Below are positions 43,951 through 52,731 of a stretch of DNA of 64,000 nt, one piece after another. The position numbers and the translations under genes were made by a program. The stretch lies in the NCBI RefSeq assembly GCF_010668805.1, contig NZ_WUFT01000016.1:88164-152163 (forward strand), written 5' to 3'. Under the pieces are notes generated by a model that ran no database searches, had not been told where the DNA came from, and saw nothing but the letters and a program-made list of their open reading frames with translations. Every line of letters begins with the position of its first letter. The stretch's first letter is position 1. Source of the stretch: Rhizobium phaseoli. GTDB lineage: Bacteria > Pseudomonadota > Alphaproteobacteria > Rhizobiales > Rhizobiaceae.

Positions 43951-45515
43951 TTGATGTCTCCCGGTGCATTGAACGCCGCGCGGTAGGTTGCCCGATCGGC
44001 ATGTTCGGTATCTTCGATCACGAACAGAAATTCATTGATCGCGGCTCCGGTAGGCTTGCGCGTAACGAAGACCTTCAGCGTCGTGGCCGCGTCGGGTTCG
44101 GCATGGACCGTAAAGCTGCGAGCGTCTTCCTTGCCGAACTCGGGAATGCGCATCGTCGCCCCCTCCAGCCCGACCAGGCTTATGTTCATATCCCTGGGCT
44201 TCGGCACCATGTTCAGAATACGAAGCGTGTAGCCATTCCGCAGCGAGCCGTCGCTTTCCAGAACATATTGGGGGTTTCGGTCGTGAACGACGTTGAGTTC
44301 AAGGCGCTCCCGAAAGGTGAGATGGACGAGCATGGCCACGCCGACCGACGCCCAGGCGACTGCGTAAAACACGGTTCTCGGACGAAAGATGATCCGCCAG
44401 TTGAAATGCCGGATCGCCGGAACGAAGGTCCCATTCTCGTTTCGAACTCTGGACGGTTTGACGGCCGTTCGTCCTTCGTCGGTGGCAAGCGACATGTTGC
44501 TCGAGTATTCGCTCAGGGTGGCGTAGGCGATCAGGCCGCGAGGCTTTCCGAGCTTGTCCATGACACCGTCGCAAGCGTCGATGCAGAGCGCGCATGTGAT
44601 GCACTCCATCTGCTGTCCGTCGCGAATGTCGATTCCCATCGGACACACCGCCACGCAGGCATTGCAATCCACGCAATCCCCAACCGATAGGGCATTGACC
44701 AAAGCCTTCTTGGCGTGACGCGACCGCTGCTCGCCGCGCCAGTCATTGTAGGTGACGACGAGAGAATTTTCGTCGAGCATCGCACCCTGGATGCGTGGCC
44801 ATGGGCACATATAGGTGCACACCTGCTCTCGCATGAGACCGCCGAGCACATAGGTCGTCGCGGTAAGGATGGCGACGGTGGTGTAGGCGGCTGCAGGCGC
44901 GCGACCGGTGAACAGCGAAACAAGCAGGTTCGGCGCGTCGGCAAAATAAAAGATCCACGCTCCGCCCGTGACGACGCCGATCAGCAGCCAGATCGAATGT
45001 TTGACGACGCGCTTCCTCAGCTTGGCAAAGCTCATGGGACCAGCGTCAAGCTTCATTCGCGCGTTTCGATCGCCTTCGATCGCACGTTCGACGACGAGAA
45101 AAAGATCAACCCAGACTGTCTGCGGACAAGCGTAGCCGCACCATGCGCGGCCAACCGCGGAAGTGACGAGAAACAGCCCGAACCCTGCCATGACGAGGAG
45201 ACCCGCTACATAATAAAATTCCTGAGGCCAGATTTCGATGAAGAAAAAGAAGAAGCGCCGTGAAGAAAGGTCGATGAGGATTGCCTGGTCAGGCGCGTAA
45301 GGACCGCGATCCCAGCGAATCCATGGCGCGAGATAGTAGATGCCGAGCGTAATCAGCATGACGATCCACTTGAACCGACGGAATCGTCCCTCCGCACGCT
45401 TGGGAAAAACCTTCTTCCGAGGTGCGTAGAGAGGCTGCCGGTTGCGACGGGCATTGACCGGCTCGACATTGAGCCGCTCGATGTTATCGGGATCTGGTGC
45501 AGTGTAGAGGTTCAT
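43947..45515 (-). CDS. fixG: FixG, membrane-bound ferredoxin-like cbb3 accessory protein
   Basis: A 522-residue CcoG/FixG protein, five or so membrane helices with two ferredoxin-type cluster motifs: CGYACPQTVW near 127, and CVDCNACVAVCPMGIDIRDG with CITCALCIDACD near 280-312. A C-terminal immunoglobulin-like domain (about 400-522) follows. It is thought to reduce copper for FixI. It is the first gene of fixGHIS, with a perfect anaerobox 53 bases upstream. Confidence 0.95.
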   Translation of the reverse strand: MNLYTAPDPDNIERLNVEPVNARRNRQPLYAPRKKVFPKRAEGRFRRFKWIVMLITLGIYYLAPWIRWDRGPYAPDQAILIDLSSRRFFFFFIEIWPQEFYYVAGLLVMAGFGLFLVTSAVGRAWCGYACPQTVWVDLFLVVERAIEGDRNARMKLDAGPMSFAKLRKRVVKHSIWLLIGVVTGGAWIFYFADAPNLLVSLFTGRAPAAAYTTVAILTATTYVLGGLMREQVCTYMCPWPRIQGAMLDENSLVVTYNDWRGEQRSRHAKKALVNALSVGDCVDCNACVAVCPMGIDIRDGQQMECITCALCIDACDGVMDKLGKPRGLIAYATLSEYSSNMSLATDEGRTAVKPSRVRNENGTFVPAIRHFNWRIIFRPRTVFYAVAWASVGVAMLVHLTFRERLELNVVHDRNPQYVLESDGSLRNGYTLRILNMVPKPRDMNISLVGLEGATMRIPEFGKEDARSFTVHAEPDAATTLKVFVTRKPTGAAINEFLFVIEDTEHADRATYRAAFNAPGDIK

Positions 45516-45567
45516 GGGACCTATCCGATTTCACCCACCCTTGTCCCATCTGCCGCGCATTCGTTCC

Positions 45568-45581
45568 TTGATGCAGATCAA
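45568..45581 (-). promoter_or_regulatory. Anaerobox (FixK/FnrN site) of fixGHIS
   Basis: TTGATGCAGATCAA is a perfect TTGAT-N4-ATCAA palindrome, 53 bases upstream of the fixG start. It is the binding site of FixK/FnrN-type activators, linking the operon to microaerobic induction. Confidence 0.9.
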
Positions 45582-45726
45582 GAGACAAGGCCTTCCCGCG
45601 AAAGGCAAAGGCCACGCCCTGGAGAGAGGGCGCGGCCTGCAGGAGCTGCGGGGGAACAACCACCGCTGGGACGTCCTCGACAAGTCTACAGCTAGCGGCT
45701 TGTCTGCCCGTGGTCTTTGAGACAGG

Positions 45727-45879
45727 TCAAACTGACAATCGAACTGCCGATCTTTGCCGGGTCGTCGTCCTGATCGGAAGGGGCGGCGTGGCCTTGGCGC
45801 GCGCCGAAACACGCGATCGTATGGTGGCGCGCGGCGTGCCATAGAGATCGAGGATCGGGTTGTGGCCGTGAGCTGCCAT
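45727..45879 (-). CDS. Small hypothetical protein following fixP
   Basis: A 50-residue frame (MAAHGHNPILDLYGTPRATI onward, Arg/Thr-rich and basic) starting 11 bases after the fixP stop with GAGGAG seven bases before the ATG. The strong ribosome site and position suggest a real last gene of fixNOQP. No family was recognised, and the small, basic tail gives no function. Confidence 0.55.
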   Translation of the reverse strand: MAAHGHNPILDLYGTPRATIRSRVSARAKATPPLPIRTTTRQRSAVRLSV

Positions 45880-45890
45880 GGCTTTTCTCC

Positions 45891-46754
45891 TCACGTCCCG
45901 CCGCCGAGCGAATGGACGAAAATCGTAAGTTCCTTGACCGTCGTATCGCCGAGGCGCCCTGCCCAGGCAGGCATGACGCCATGCTTGGGAGCGGCCACCT
46001 GACGGGTGATCGCATCCTCGCCGCGTGCCTTCAGCCAGATCGCATCGGCGAGATCCGGCGCGCCCATTTCGGCTTTTCCTTTGGCGTCGTCGCCGTGACA
46101 TGCGGCACAGTTATCGACGAAGACCTGTTTTCCGGCCTCTGCGAGGCCGGGGTCCGACGGTGTATTGGTCAGTCCCCAGACGTAAGCCGCGACCTGCCTT
46201 GTCTGGAGGGGATCCAGAACATCGGCAAAGGGCGGCATTTCGGAAGCATGAGTGTCCGTATCCTCGTTGAAGCGAATTCCATGCGCGATCGTCGCCTGGA
46301 TGGCATCCAGGTCTCCACCCCACAGCCAATCGTCGTCGTTGAGGTTCGGAAATCCCGGACCGCCGCTTGCTCCCGAGCCATGGCACGGCGCGCAGTTCAC
46401 CTTGAATGCAGACGCGCCGCCGGCGACCGCGAATTCGCGAAGGGCAGAATCGGAATCGATCTCGTGCACCGTCTTGGCGGCGATCAGATCACGCAGCGTC
46501 GTCTGCGATACTTTGGCCTGATCCAGATTCTGCTGCAACTCGGCGCGGCTGGAGAAACCCAGCATGCCCTTGGTGGCGTCGGTAACCATCGGGATCGCGG
46601 GATATGCGATCACATAGCCCAACGCCCAGACAATGGTGGCGTAGAAGGTCCACACCCACCAGCGGGGCATCGGATTGTTGAGTTCGCGGATGCCGTCCCA
46701 TTCATGCCCGGTCGTTTCGACGCCGCTAAATTCATCGATATGTTTTTCCGACAT
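45891..46754 (-). CDS. fixP: FixP, di-heme c-type cytochrome subunit of cbb3 oxidase
   Basis: A 287-residue CcoP/FixP subunit. The N-terminal membrane helix is about 33-55 (WWVWTFYATIVWALGYVIAY). Two periplasmic cytochrome c domains have CAPCH at 121-125 and CAACH at 216-220, with later methionines as axial ligands. It passes electrons from FixO to the FixN core. It lies one base after the fixQ stop. Confidence 0.96.
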   Translation of the reverse strand: MSEKHIDEFSGVETTGHEWDGIRELNNPMPRWWVWTFYATIVWALGYVIAYPAIPMVTDATKGMLGFSSRAELQQNLDQAKVSQTTLRDLIAAKTVHEIDSDSALREFAVAGGASAFKVNCAPCHGSGASGGPGFPNLNDDDWLWGGDLDAIQATIAHGIRFNEDTDTHASEMPPFADVLDPLQTRQVAAYVWGLTNTPSDPGLAEAGKQVFVDNCAACHGDDAKGKAEMGAPDLADAIWLKARGEDAITRQVAAPKHGVMPAWAGRLGDTTVKELTIFVHSLGGGT

Positions 46755-46755
46755 C

Positions 46756-46908
46756 TTAATCGTCCTTCAAGGGAATATCGGCGGCTTCTTTCGCGGTTTG
46801 CTTGCTGCCTGGGCGAAGGGTGAACACAACCGCGCCGACGAAGAATGCCGCCATGGCCAAAAGGCCCCAGCTGTCGGCGAAGTGTCTCATTGCAGTGTAG
46901 GTTTCCAT
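46756..46908 (-). CDS. fixQ: FixQ, small subunit of cbb3 oxidase
   Basis: A 50-residue CcoQ/FixQ protein: METYTAMRHFADSWGLLAMA, then one membrane helix with AAFFVGAVVFTLRPGSK, and a charged tail. It stabilises the FixP-core interaction. It sits between fixO and fixP with canonical order and spacing. Confidence 0.93.
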   Translation of the reverse strand: METYTAMRHFADSWGLLAMAAFFVGAVVFTLRPGSKQTAKEAADIPLKDD

Positions 46909-46916
46909 GGATCACC

Positions 46917-47651
46917 TCATCGGTAGCCGGTCGCGTCGTCGTAGGTCGAGAAATCGACCAACGTTCCGAGCATCTGCAGGTAGGACACCAGGGCATCCAT
47001 TTCGGTCAGCGCAGCAGGATCGCCGTCGAAATCGCCGGTCTTCGCCTTCGGATAGCGGGAAAGCAGGGCCGTCGTATCTGCGTTCGGATCGGCTTGGGCC
47101 TTCATGTCGGCCTCCGCGTTCGCCAGCATGTCGTCGTTATAGGGCACGCCCACGTCCTCGTTGGCCTTCAGGTCCATTCCCACGTCCTTGACCGTCACCC
47201 TCTGCTCTTTGAGGAAGGCGTAACTCGGCATGATCGATTCCGGCACGACCGCCCGTGGATCGGCGAGATGCTGGACATGCCATTCGTTGGAGTAACGTGC
47301 GCCGACACGGGCCAGATCCGGCCCGGTTCGCTTGGATCCCCATTGGAAAGGATGATCGTACATGGACTCGGCCGCGAGCGAATAATGGCCGTAGCGTTCG
47401 ACCTCGTCGCGGAACGGCCTGATCATCTGGCTGTGGCAGAGGTAGCAGCCTTCGCGGATGTAGATATTCCGGCCGGCCAATTCGAGCGGCGTATACGGCC
47501 GCATGCCTTCCACCTTTTCAATCGTGTTCTGCAGGTAGAACAGCGGTGCGATTTCGACGATGCCGCCGATGCTCACGACGAGCAGCGAACCGACGAGAAG
47601 AAGCGTCGCGTTCTTCTCGAGGATCTGATGTTTATCTAGTATCGATGCCAT
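46917..47651 (-). CDS. fixO: FixO, mono-heme cytochrome c subunit of cbb3 oxidase
   Basis: A 244-residue CcoO/FixO subunit with an N-terminal membrane anchor (about 17-37) and the heme c motif CYLCH at 69-73, followed by SQMIRPFRDEVERYGHYSLA, a highly conserved stretch. It lies eight bases after fixN. Confidence 0.96.
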   Translation of the reverse strand: MASILDKHQILEKNATLLLVGSLLVVSIGGIVEIAPLFYLQNTIEKVEGMRPYTPLELAGRNIYIREGCYLCHSQMIRPFRDEVERYGHYSLAAESMYDHPFQWGSKRTGPDLARVGARYSNEWHVQHLADPRAVVPESIMPSYAFLKEQRVTVKDVGMDLKANEDVGVPYNDDMLANAEADMKAQADPNADTTALLSRYPKAKTGDFDGDPAALTEMDALVSYLQMLGTLVDFSTYDDATGYR

Positions 47652-47659
47652 GTCTCACC

Positions 47660-49282
47660 TCATTCGGCAGGCTGTAGTTGGGGCGCGAAAGTGGTTGGGA
47701 TTGCAGCTTCATCGCGCAGGTGGCCGCGGATCGTCATGAACACGTTCCAGGCCATGACGAGACCGCCCGCCAGGTAAAGCGTTCCGCCGACCGCGCGCAG
47801 CACGTAGTAGGGAAACATTGCCGCGACCGTCTCCGCGAAGGAATAGACGAGGAAGCCCTGGGAATTGTACTCGCGCCACATCAGCCCCTGCTGGATGCCG
47901 GCAACCCAAAGCACGGCGGCGTAGACGACGATCCCGAGGGTCGCGAGCCAGAAGTGCCAGTTGACCATCCGCAGGCTGTAGAGACGCTCGCGTCCCCATA
48001 GCTTCGGCGTCAGGTAGTAGATCGCCCCGAAGGTGATCATTCCCACCCAGCCGAGAGCGCCGGAATGCACGTGGCCGATCGTCCATTCGGTATAGTGGCT
48101 GAGCGAATTGACGGTTTTCACCGACATCATCGGGCCTTCGAAGGTCGACATCCCGTAAAAGGCGATGGCGACAATCATCATCCGGATGATCGGATCGGTG
48201 CGGATCTTGTCCCAGGCGCCCGAAAGGGTCATGAGACCGTTGATCATGCCGCCCCAGGAGGGCATCCAGAGCATGATCGAGAAGACCATGCCGAGGGTCT
48301 GGGCCCAGTCGGGCAGCGCCGTGTAATGCAGATGGTGCGGGCCGGCCCAGATGTACATGAAGATCAGCGCCCAGAAGTGGATAATCGAGAGCCGGTATGA
48401 ATAGACGGGTCGGTTGGCCTGCTTCGGCACGAAGTAGTACATCATACCCAGGAAGCCGGCGGTGAGGAAGAAGCCGACGGCGTTGTGGCCATACCACCAT
48501 TGGGTCAGCGCGTCCTGAACGCCCGAGAAGACAGAATAGCTCTTCGATCCCAGGAACGAGACGGGCACTGCAAGATTGTTGACCACGTGCAGCATCGCGA
48601 TGGTGACGATGAAGGCGAGGTAGAACCAGTTTGCCACGTAGATGTGCGGCTCTTTGCGCTTCAGGATCGTTCCAAGATACACGGCGAGATAGGCGACCCA
48701 GACGATGGTCAGCCAGAGGTCGACGTACCACTCGGGCTCGGCATATTCACGGGCCTGGGTGATTCCGAGAACGTATCCGGTCGCAGCCATCACGATGAAA
48801 AGCTGGTAACCCCAGAATACGAACCAGGCCAGGCTGCCGCCGAAAAGACGCGCGCGACAGGTGCGTTGCACCACGTAGAACGACGTCATGATCAGCGCAT
48901 TGCCGCCGAAGGCGAAAATGACCGCCGATGTGTGAACGGGCCGCAGCCTTCCGAAATTGAGATAAGGGGCGATGTTGAGGTCGGGAAAGGCCAGTTGCAG
49001 CGCGATGACCACGCCAACCAGGAAGCCGACTACGCCCCAGAATACCGTGGCGATCAGGCCATACCGTATCACCTCGTCGAAATAGCCTGATATATCGACT
49101 TTCCGCCGTTGGCCTGCCGGCGAAAAATCAACTCTCCTGATCAGGACAGCAGCGCCCGCGGCAAGGCAGAAGCAAAGTATCCCCATATGGACCGCAAAGA
49201 GATGATCATGCGCGAATGCGGCTAGTAGCAGCGCTAGAAACGCCGCGACCGCGATCACCATCGTTTCCGTTGTGTAATTCAT
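47660..49282 (-). CDS. fixN: FixN, catalytic subunit I of cbb3 cytochrome oxidase
   Basis: A 540-residue CcoN/FixN heme-copper oxidase subunit with 12 or more membrane helices. Conserved motifs include RLRPVHTSAVIFAFGGNALI (low-spin heme histidine), QWWYGHNAVGFFLTAGFLG and WAGPHHLHYTALPDW (Cu-B/heme histidines), and YTEWTIGHVHSGALGWVGM. This high-affinity terminal oxidase supports bacteroid respiration in low oxygen. It is the first gene of fixNOQP, with an anaerobox 79 bases upstream. Confidence 0.97.
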   Translation of the reverse strand: MNYTTETMVIAVAAFLALLLAAFAHDHLFAVHMGILCFCLAAGAAVLIRRVDFSPAGQRRKVDISGYFDEVIRYGLIATVFWGVVGFLVGVVIALQLAFPDLNIAPYLNFGRLRPVHTSAVIFAFGGNALIMTSFYVVQRTCRARLFGGSLAWFVFWGYQLFIVMAATGYVLGITQAREYAEPEWYVDLWLTIVWVAYLAVYLGTILKRKEPHIYVANWFYLAFIVTIAMLHVVNNLAVPVSFLGSKSYSVFSGVQDALTQWWYGHNAVGFFLTAGFLGMMYYFVPKQANRPVYSYRLSIIHFWALIFMYIWAGPHHLHYTALPDWAQTLGMVFSIMLWMPSWGGMINGLMTLSGAWDKIRTDPIIRMMIVAIAFYGMSTFEGPMMSVKTVNSLSHYTEWTIGHVHSGALGWVGMITFGAIYYLTPKLWGRERLYSLRMVNWHFWLATLGIVVYAAVLWVAGIQQGLMWREYNSQGFLVYSFAETVAAMFPYYVLRAVGGTLYLAGGLVMAWNVFMTIRGHLRDEAAIPTTFAPQLQPAE

Positions 49283-49361
49283 GATGTCGTCCCCAGTACG
49301 CCGACGACCGCGTCGCGGCCGTCTTTCTCGCCAGGACTGTCATGAAGCGGCAAATTGCGCC

Positions 49362-49375
49362 TTGATCTGCGTCAA
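49362..49375 (-). promoter_or_regulatory. Anaerobox (FixK/FnrN site) of fixNOQP
   Basis: TTGATCTGCGTCAA fits the FixK/FnrN consensus TTGA-N6-TCAA, with one change from the fully symmetric form. It lies 79 bases upstream of the fixN start. Confidence 0.85.
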
Positions 49376-49681
49376 CGAGAGGGCCGGTAAATGGGACAGC
49401 GCTACGCGTCTTAAGTCGTTGGCACATTCCGACTGTCATACCGTCACCCAGGGTGTTCTTGGTTCGATCTCGCGTTTTGCTGGTGGATCAGTTCTCTGGA
49501 TTGCCGGAAGCATGTTGCTTTCAGCTTGTCGGTCATTCCAGACATTGCGCTGACCACGGCGATAATCTTATTTCTTCCTGCACCGCAACTCAGCTAAATG
49601 CCGAACAACTCGAGCGTAATGACGAAGATCTCGAAAACTCGACTCTCCGAATTTGACAATGGTCGTCTTTATGTTTCACCT
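49376..49681. other. Intergenic upstream of fixNOQP, nothing further recognised
   Basis: About 305 bases between the fixN anaerobox and the IS5-type relic. No gene, RNA or second anaerobox was found. Confidence 0.45.
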
Positions 49682-50247
49682 AGAATATCGGCGCTGTGAA
49701 CCACCAGGCCGACCATCAGTCCAAGCGTGTCGACGACGATATGACGCTTGCGTCCCTTGATCTTCTTGCCCGCGTCAAATGCCGCCGCTTTCCGTGGTTT
49801 TTACGCTTTGACTGTCGATCACGCCCGCAGACGGCGAGGCTTCCCGGCCTTCCAATTCACGCGCCTCCATCACAAGATGATGGTTGATCCGACCCCATAA
49901 CCCTGTCGCTCGCCATTCATAGAAATAGGACTGCACAGTTGTAAAAGGCGGAAAATCCTTGGGCATCATCCGCCATTGGCACCCAGTCGTGGCGATGTAA
50001 AGCAACGCATTCACGACCTCGCGAAGATCGGTGCTACGCGGCCTGCCCAGCCGCCTCGGTTCGGGCAGGCAAGGCGAGATCAATCCCCATTCCCGGTCCG
50101 TCAGATCGCTTGCATACCGCATTGCGCGTCGGGCATATTGCCGACGGGTGAAATCAGTCCAGCCCATTGTGGTCTCCGTTCGTCCTAAGCAAACAAACAG
50201 AATCACAACTGGCTGATTTCACTCAACTCTTTTTCGGTCAGGCTCTT
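49682..50247 (-). mobile_element. Truncated IS5-family element with broken transposase
   Basis: The transposase N-terminus (MGWTDFTRRQYARRAMRYAS from 50164, then SDLTDREWGLISPCLPEPRR and CQWRMMPKDFPPFTTVQSYF) is typical of the IS427-type group. After SQSVKTTESGG the frame breaks and continues in another frame as AGKKIKGRKRHIVVDTLGLM, stopping near 49682 with the catalytic C-terminus missing. Upstream, 50203-50247 read on the minus strand begins GAGCCTGACCGAAAAAGAG and looks like the element's terminal region. The copy is inactive. Confidence 0.75.
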
Positions 50248-50637
50248 AGAGATCCTTACAATGTTCTTATGAGAACTTTTACTCAAATCACTGCCAGCTT
50301 TATTCTATTCTAAGCTTTATGGCCGCCCAATGCTGGCGGGAATGCAAATCGTCAGCGTCTGGGCGGCGCGCATGACGAAGGGCTGGTTGACCGACGGAGG
50401 CCGCTGTCGCGGCCGCCGTAAACAAGACCCTCGGAGCAGGCAAGATTACATGCACGCCGGCCACCGCCTATGAACTGCTCATTAGCTGCAGTTTCTTTCA
50501 TCCGCCGATTGCTTCGTAGCGTGCAGAATTGGGGCCTCAGGGTGACGAGCGCGCGAGAGCGGGCGGAGGTGGATATTCGACTTTCCGCCTCAACCTTCGC
50601 GCAAGACCAGAAGAGAATTGTGGGTGTAGGAAACCCC
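50248..50637. other. Intergenic, nothing recognised
   Basis: About 390 bases between the IS5 relic and the exported-protein pseudogene. Only short frames without ribosome sites are present. Confidence 0.4.
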
Positions 50638-51026
50638 TTACTGGCAGGCGGTCAGGCCGCCCGGATTTCGAATGGCGGCAAAACCGACGCCGTCGATCGT
50701 GTTGTCGTTACGGACAATGAAGCAGTAATTCATCGGCGGGAGGTGCGGCGACGATGCAGGAGTTGGCCCCAGCCGGAATGACATAGGTGTCCGCTCCGAC
50801 GATCGCAAAGACGGAGGCCGTTCCATTCGGATGGGGCACCGGCTGCTTGGTGAACAGGATCGCATCGTTCGGCGGTGCGACCGCAATGGCCTGCTAGTTC
50901 CGGGAATCGGACGAAAATACGAGTTGTGCCGCGTCGGGCAGCGCTGTTGCGAGGATAGAGACGGTGGCAATGGCAAGCCCGGCAGCGATTTTACCGCGAC
51001 GTGCTGTTTGGCCAGCGGATTTCAAT
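50638..51026 (-). pseudogene. Broken gene for a small exported protein
   Basis: On the minus strand KIAAGLAIATVSILATALPD forms a signal peptide after LKSAGQTARRG. It is followed by AQLVFSSDSRN, an in-frame TAG, then QAIAVAPPNDAILFTKQPVP and SVFAIVGADTYVIPAGANSC. A frameshift then leads to NYCFIVRNDNTIDGVGFAAI and a stop. The phrase structure is coherent across the breaks, so this is a recently decayed gene. It lies downstream of the two paralogous genes at 51110-52618 on the same strand. No family was recognised. Confidence 0.5.
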
Positions 51027-51109
51027 GTAATACGTAACGTTGCTATATTCCTTTTGTTCAAGGGTTTATTGGCTTGCTCAAGCGTCAGTGATGATCCGGA
51101 TCTCTGGGT

Positions 51110-51829
51110 CTATGGTCCTCCTGTCGCCGAAAAGGTTCCGTCAGCTTTGTAAGTCACGGTGTAGGCCGCGTAGCCCATGGTGAAATCGCAGCATGCCGAG
51201 TTGCTCTCGTCATAAGCGACGGTGCTTCCGACCGGCTGGTAGCCCATCTTCACGAAAAAGATCTGCTTCGGTATGCAGTTCATGACGGCGTTGGGGACAG
51301 GAGCGACAAAGCTCGAGAGTATAACCGCCTGATTGTTGTTCAGGGCGACGACGCCGCAATAGAGTTCGGGATGCGGCAACGGGGTATAGGAAGGCACGTT
51401 CATGCCAAACCCTCCGATCGCAATTCCGGCTTGATTGGCGGGCGCGGAAAGTCCGAGCGGATCGAGCGTCAAGGTCGTGCAGTTGTCCGGCGAACCGTCA
51501 ACCGTGGTGAGCGTAACCGGTCGGAACGCGGATGTGCTACCGACCACGGATAGTGTGGCGGCATTGAGCGAGAGAAGCGCGATCAGCTGCGAGGGCGACG
51601 CCGCCTGTTTGGTGCTGAATGCACCTGCATAGACCTGACTGTCCAAACCGAAATTGACTTGCGCTCCCGAACTTGCGTAATTGCCGATGCTTTGGCAGCC
51701 GAGACTGCCGCTGAAGACGAGACCAGGGCTCGGCAGCAACGGAAATGCGGCCTGCTTCTGGAACACATAGAAATATTGCGTCGTCTGCGAAAAGTTCCGA
51801 ACGATGATCTGGTAGGACGAACTGGTCAT
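51110..51829 (-). CDS. Hypothetical protein, paralogue of the 51947-52618 product
   Basis: A 239-residue protein with no signal peptide. It shares a layout with its neighbour: an N-terminal strand and aromatic segment (YQIIVRNFSQTTQYFYVFQK), a central SLGCQSIGNY phrase, TLDPLGLSAP, a late VVALNNNQAVILSSFVAP, and a C-terminal CCDFTMGYAAYTVTYKADGT. The neighbour has FYFFQ, SQSLGNY, VNPLGLSSP, VVNGGIVLSNFVQ-like and LSDFTGGYSVCNVSLKSDGT at the same places. The composition suggests a beta-rich fold. The start at 51829 has AAGGGG about 14 bases upstream. No known family was recognised. Confidence 0.65.
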   Translation of the reverse strand: MTSSSYQIIVRNFSQTTQYFYVFQKQAAFPLLPSPGLVFSGSLGCQSIGNYASSGAQVNFGLDSQVYAGAFSTKQAASPSQLIALLSLNAATLSVVGSTSAFRPVTLTTVDGSPDNCTTLTLDPLGLSAPANQAGIAIGGFGMNVPSYTPLPHPELYCGVVALNNNQAVILSSFVAPVPNAVMNCIPKQIFFVKMGYQPVGSTVAYDESNSACCDFTMGYAAYTVTYKADGTFSATGGP

Positions 51830-51946
51830 TGCGTGTGACAATCCCCTTAGAGATCCAGCCTGTCCGCGCCCGGGCGGCGGCGGCAACCGCGAGGATGGTG
51901 CGCAGGTGAAGAGGGGACGGTTCTTCACCTGCATGGGTGCCAAGGC

Positions 51947-52618
51947 TTACTGGAGCTGCGTGGTCCAGGTGCCGTCAGATTTCAGGCTGACGTTGCAGAC
52001 GGAATAGCCGCCAGTGAAATCGGAAAGCGCCGCGTTCACGCTCGATTGCGTGAAGTTCATCACGACACCTGGCGTGTAGGCGCCGGTCTGGACATAATAT
52101 TTAAGGATCGGCTGGCAATCGGTATTGCTGGCGGGGTTTGCCTGCACGAAGTTGGAGAGCACGATGCCGCCATTGACGGCAACCGCCGAGCCGACATTGA
52201 AATAGGGCGGCGCGTTGAAGACCGGCGTGGTGATGCGGAAGGCGCCAGGCTGCACACCCTCCCCGTAGATCGGCGAGGATAGTCCGAGCGGATTAACCGT
52301 CGCGGTCGTCCAATCGTTCGGTTTGCCGCTGCTACCGGAACTCGTAGCAAGATCGATGGCGCGGCTGGCTGACGAGTAGCCGGAAGAGGCGCCGATTTGC
52401 GGCTGTGTGTTCGCCGGCTGGATGCCGGCATAATATTGCAGGTTAACCTGGAAGGTCAGGATCGCGCCCGTGTTGTCATAGTTGCCGAGCGATTGCGAGA
52501 AAAGGCTATTCGAATAGACTCTCCCCCCGCCGGTATAAATGGCCGGCTGCTGGAAGAAGTAGAAGGTTTGCGTCTGGGGTTCGCAATTTTTCACGTTGAT
52601 GGTCAGCATTGTAGACAT
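51947..52618 (-). CDS. Hypothetical protein, paralogue of the 51110-51829 product
   Basis: A 223-residue beta-rich protein starting MSTMLTINVKNCEPQTQTFY, with GAAGGG seven bases before the ATG. It is similar along its length to the next gene (see there) and the two probably arose by tandem duplication. Gly/Ser/Asn-rich loops and few charged residues suggest a surface or interaction protein. Upstream are a TGT-N10-ACA site and a TTGCAC-N4-GTGCAA palindrome. Function is unknown. Confidence 0.65.
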   Translation of the reverse strand: MSTMLTINVKNCEPQTQTFYFFQQPAIYTGGGRVYSNSLFSQSLGNYDNTGAILTFQVNLQYYAGIQPANTQPQIGASSGYSSASRAIDLATSSGSSGKPNDWTTATVNPLGLSSPIYGEGVQPGAFRITTPVFNAPPYFNVGSAVAVNGGIVLSNFVQANPASNTDCQPILKYYVQTGAYTPGVVMNFTQSSVNAALSDFTGGYSVCNVSLKSDGTWTTQLQ

Positions 52619-52645
52619 GTCGGCAACCCTTCTGCCTGAGGGATT

Positions 52646-52661
52646 TTGCACTTACGTGCAA
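52646..52661. promoter_or_regulatory. Palindrome before the paralogue cluster, possible operator
   Basis: TTGCACTTACGTGCAA is a perfect 6-bp-arm inverted repeat 28 bases upstream of the start of the first paralogue. Position and symmetry suggest a dimeric regulator site. The regulator is unknown. Confidence 0.4.
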
Positions 52662-52715
52662 CAGTCGATTTGTGAGATACTCACGGCTGGTCGGCGTGGC
52701 ATGTTTCGTTCCTGT

Positions 52716-52731
52716 TGTTTGATCTGCGACA
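52716..52731. promoter_or_regulatory. NifA-type UAS-like site
   Basis: TGTTTGATCTGCGACA fits TGT-N10-ACA, the NifA upstream activator sequence, and lies about 98 bases before the paralogue genes. No convincing sigma-54 -24/-12 pair lies between; a GG-N10-GC at the edge of the site has only partial consensus. It may be chance. Confidence 0.3.

Noticed and set aside
47709..48731. A 340-codon minus-strand frame inside fixN
   Set aside because: It is an out-of-frame reading of fixN, with Arg/His/Pro-rich shadow composition.
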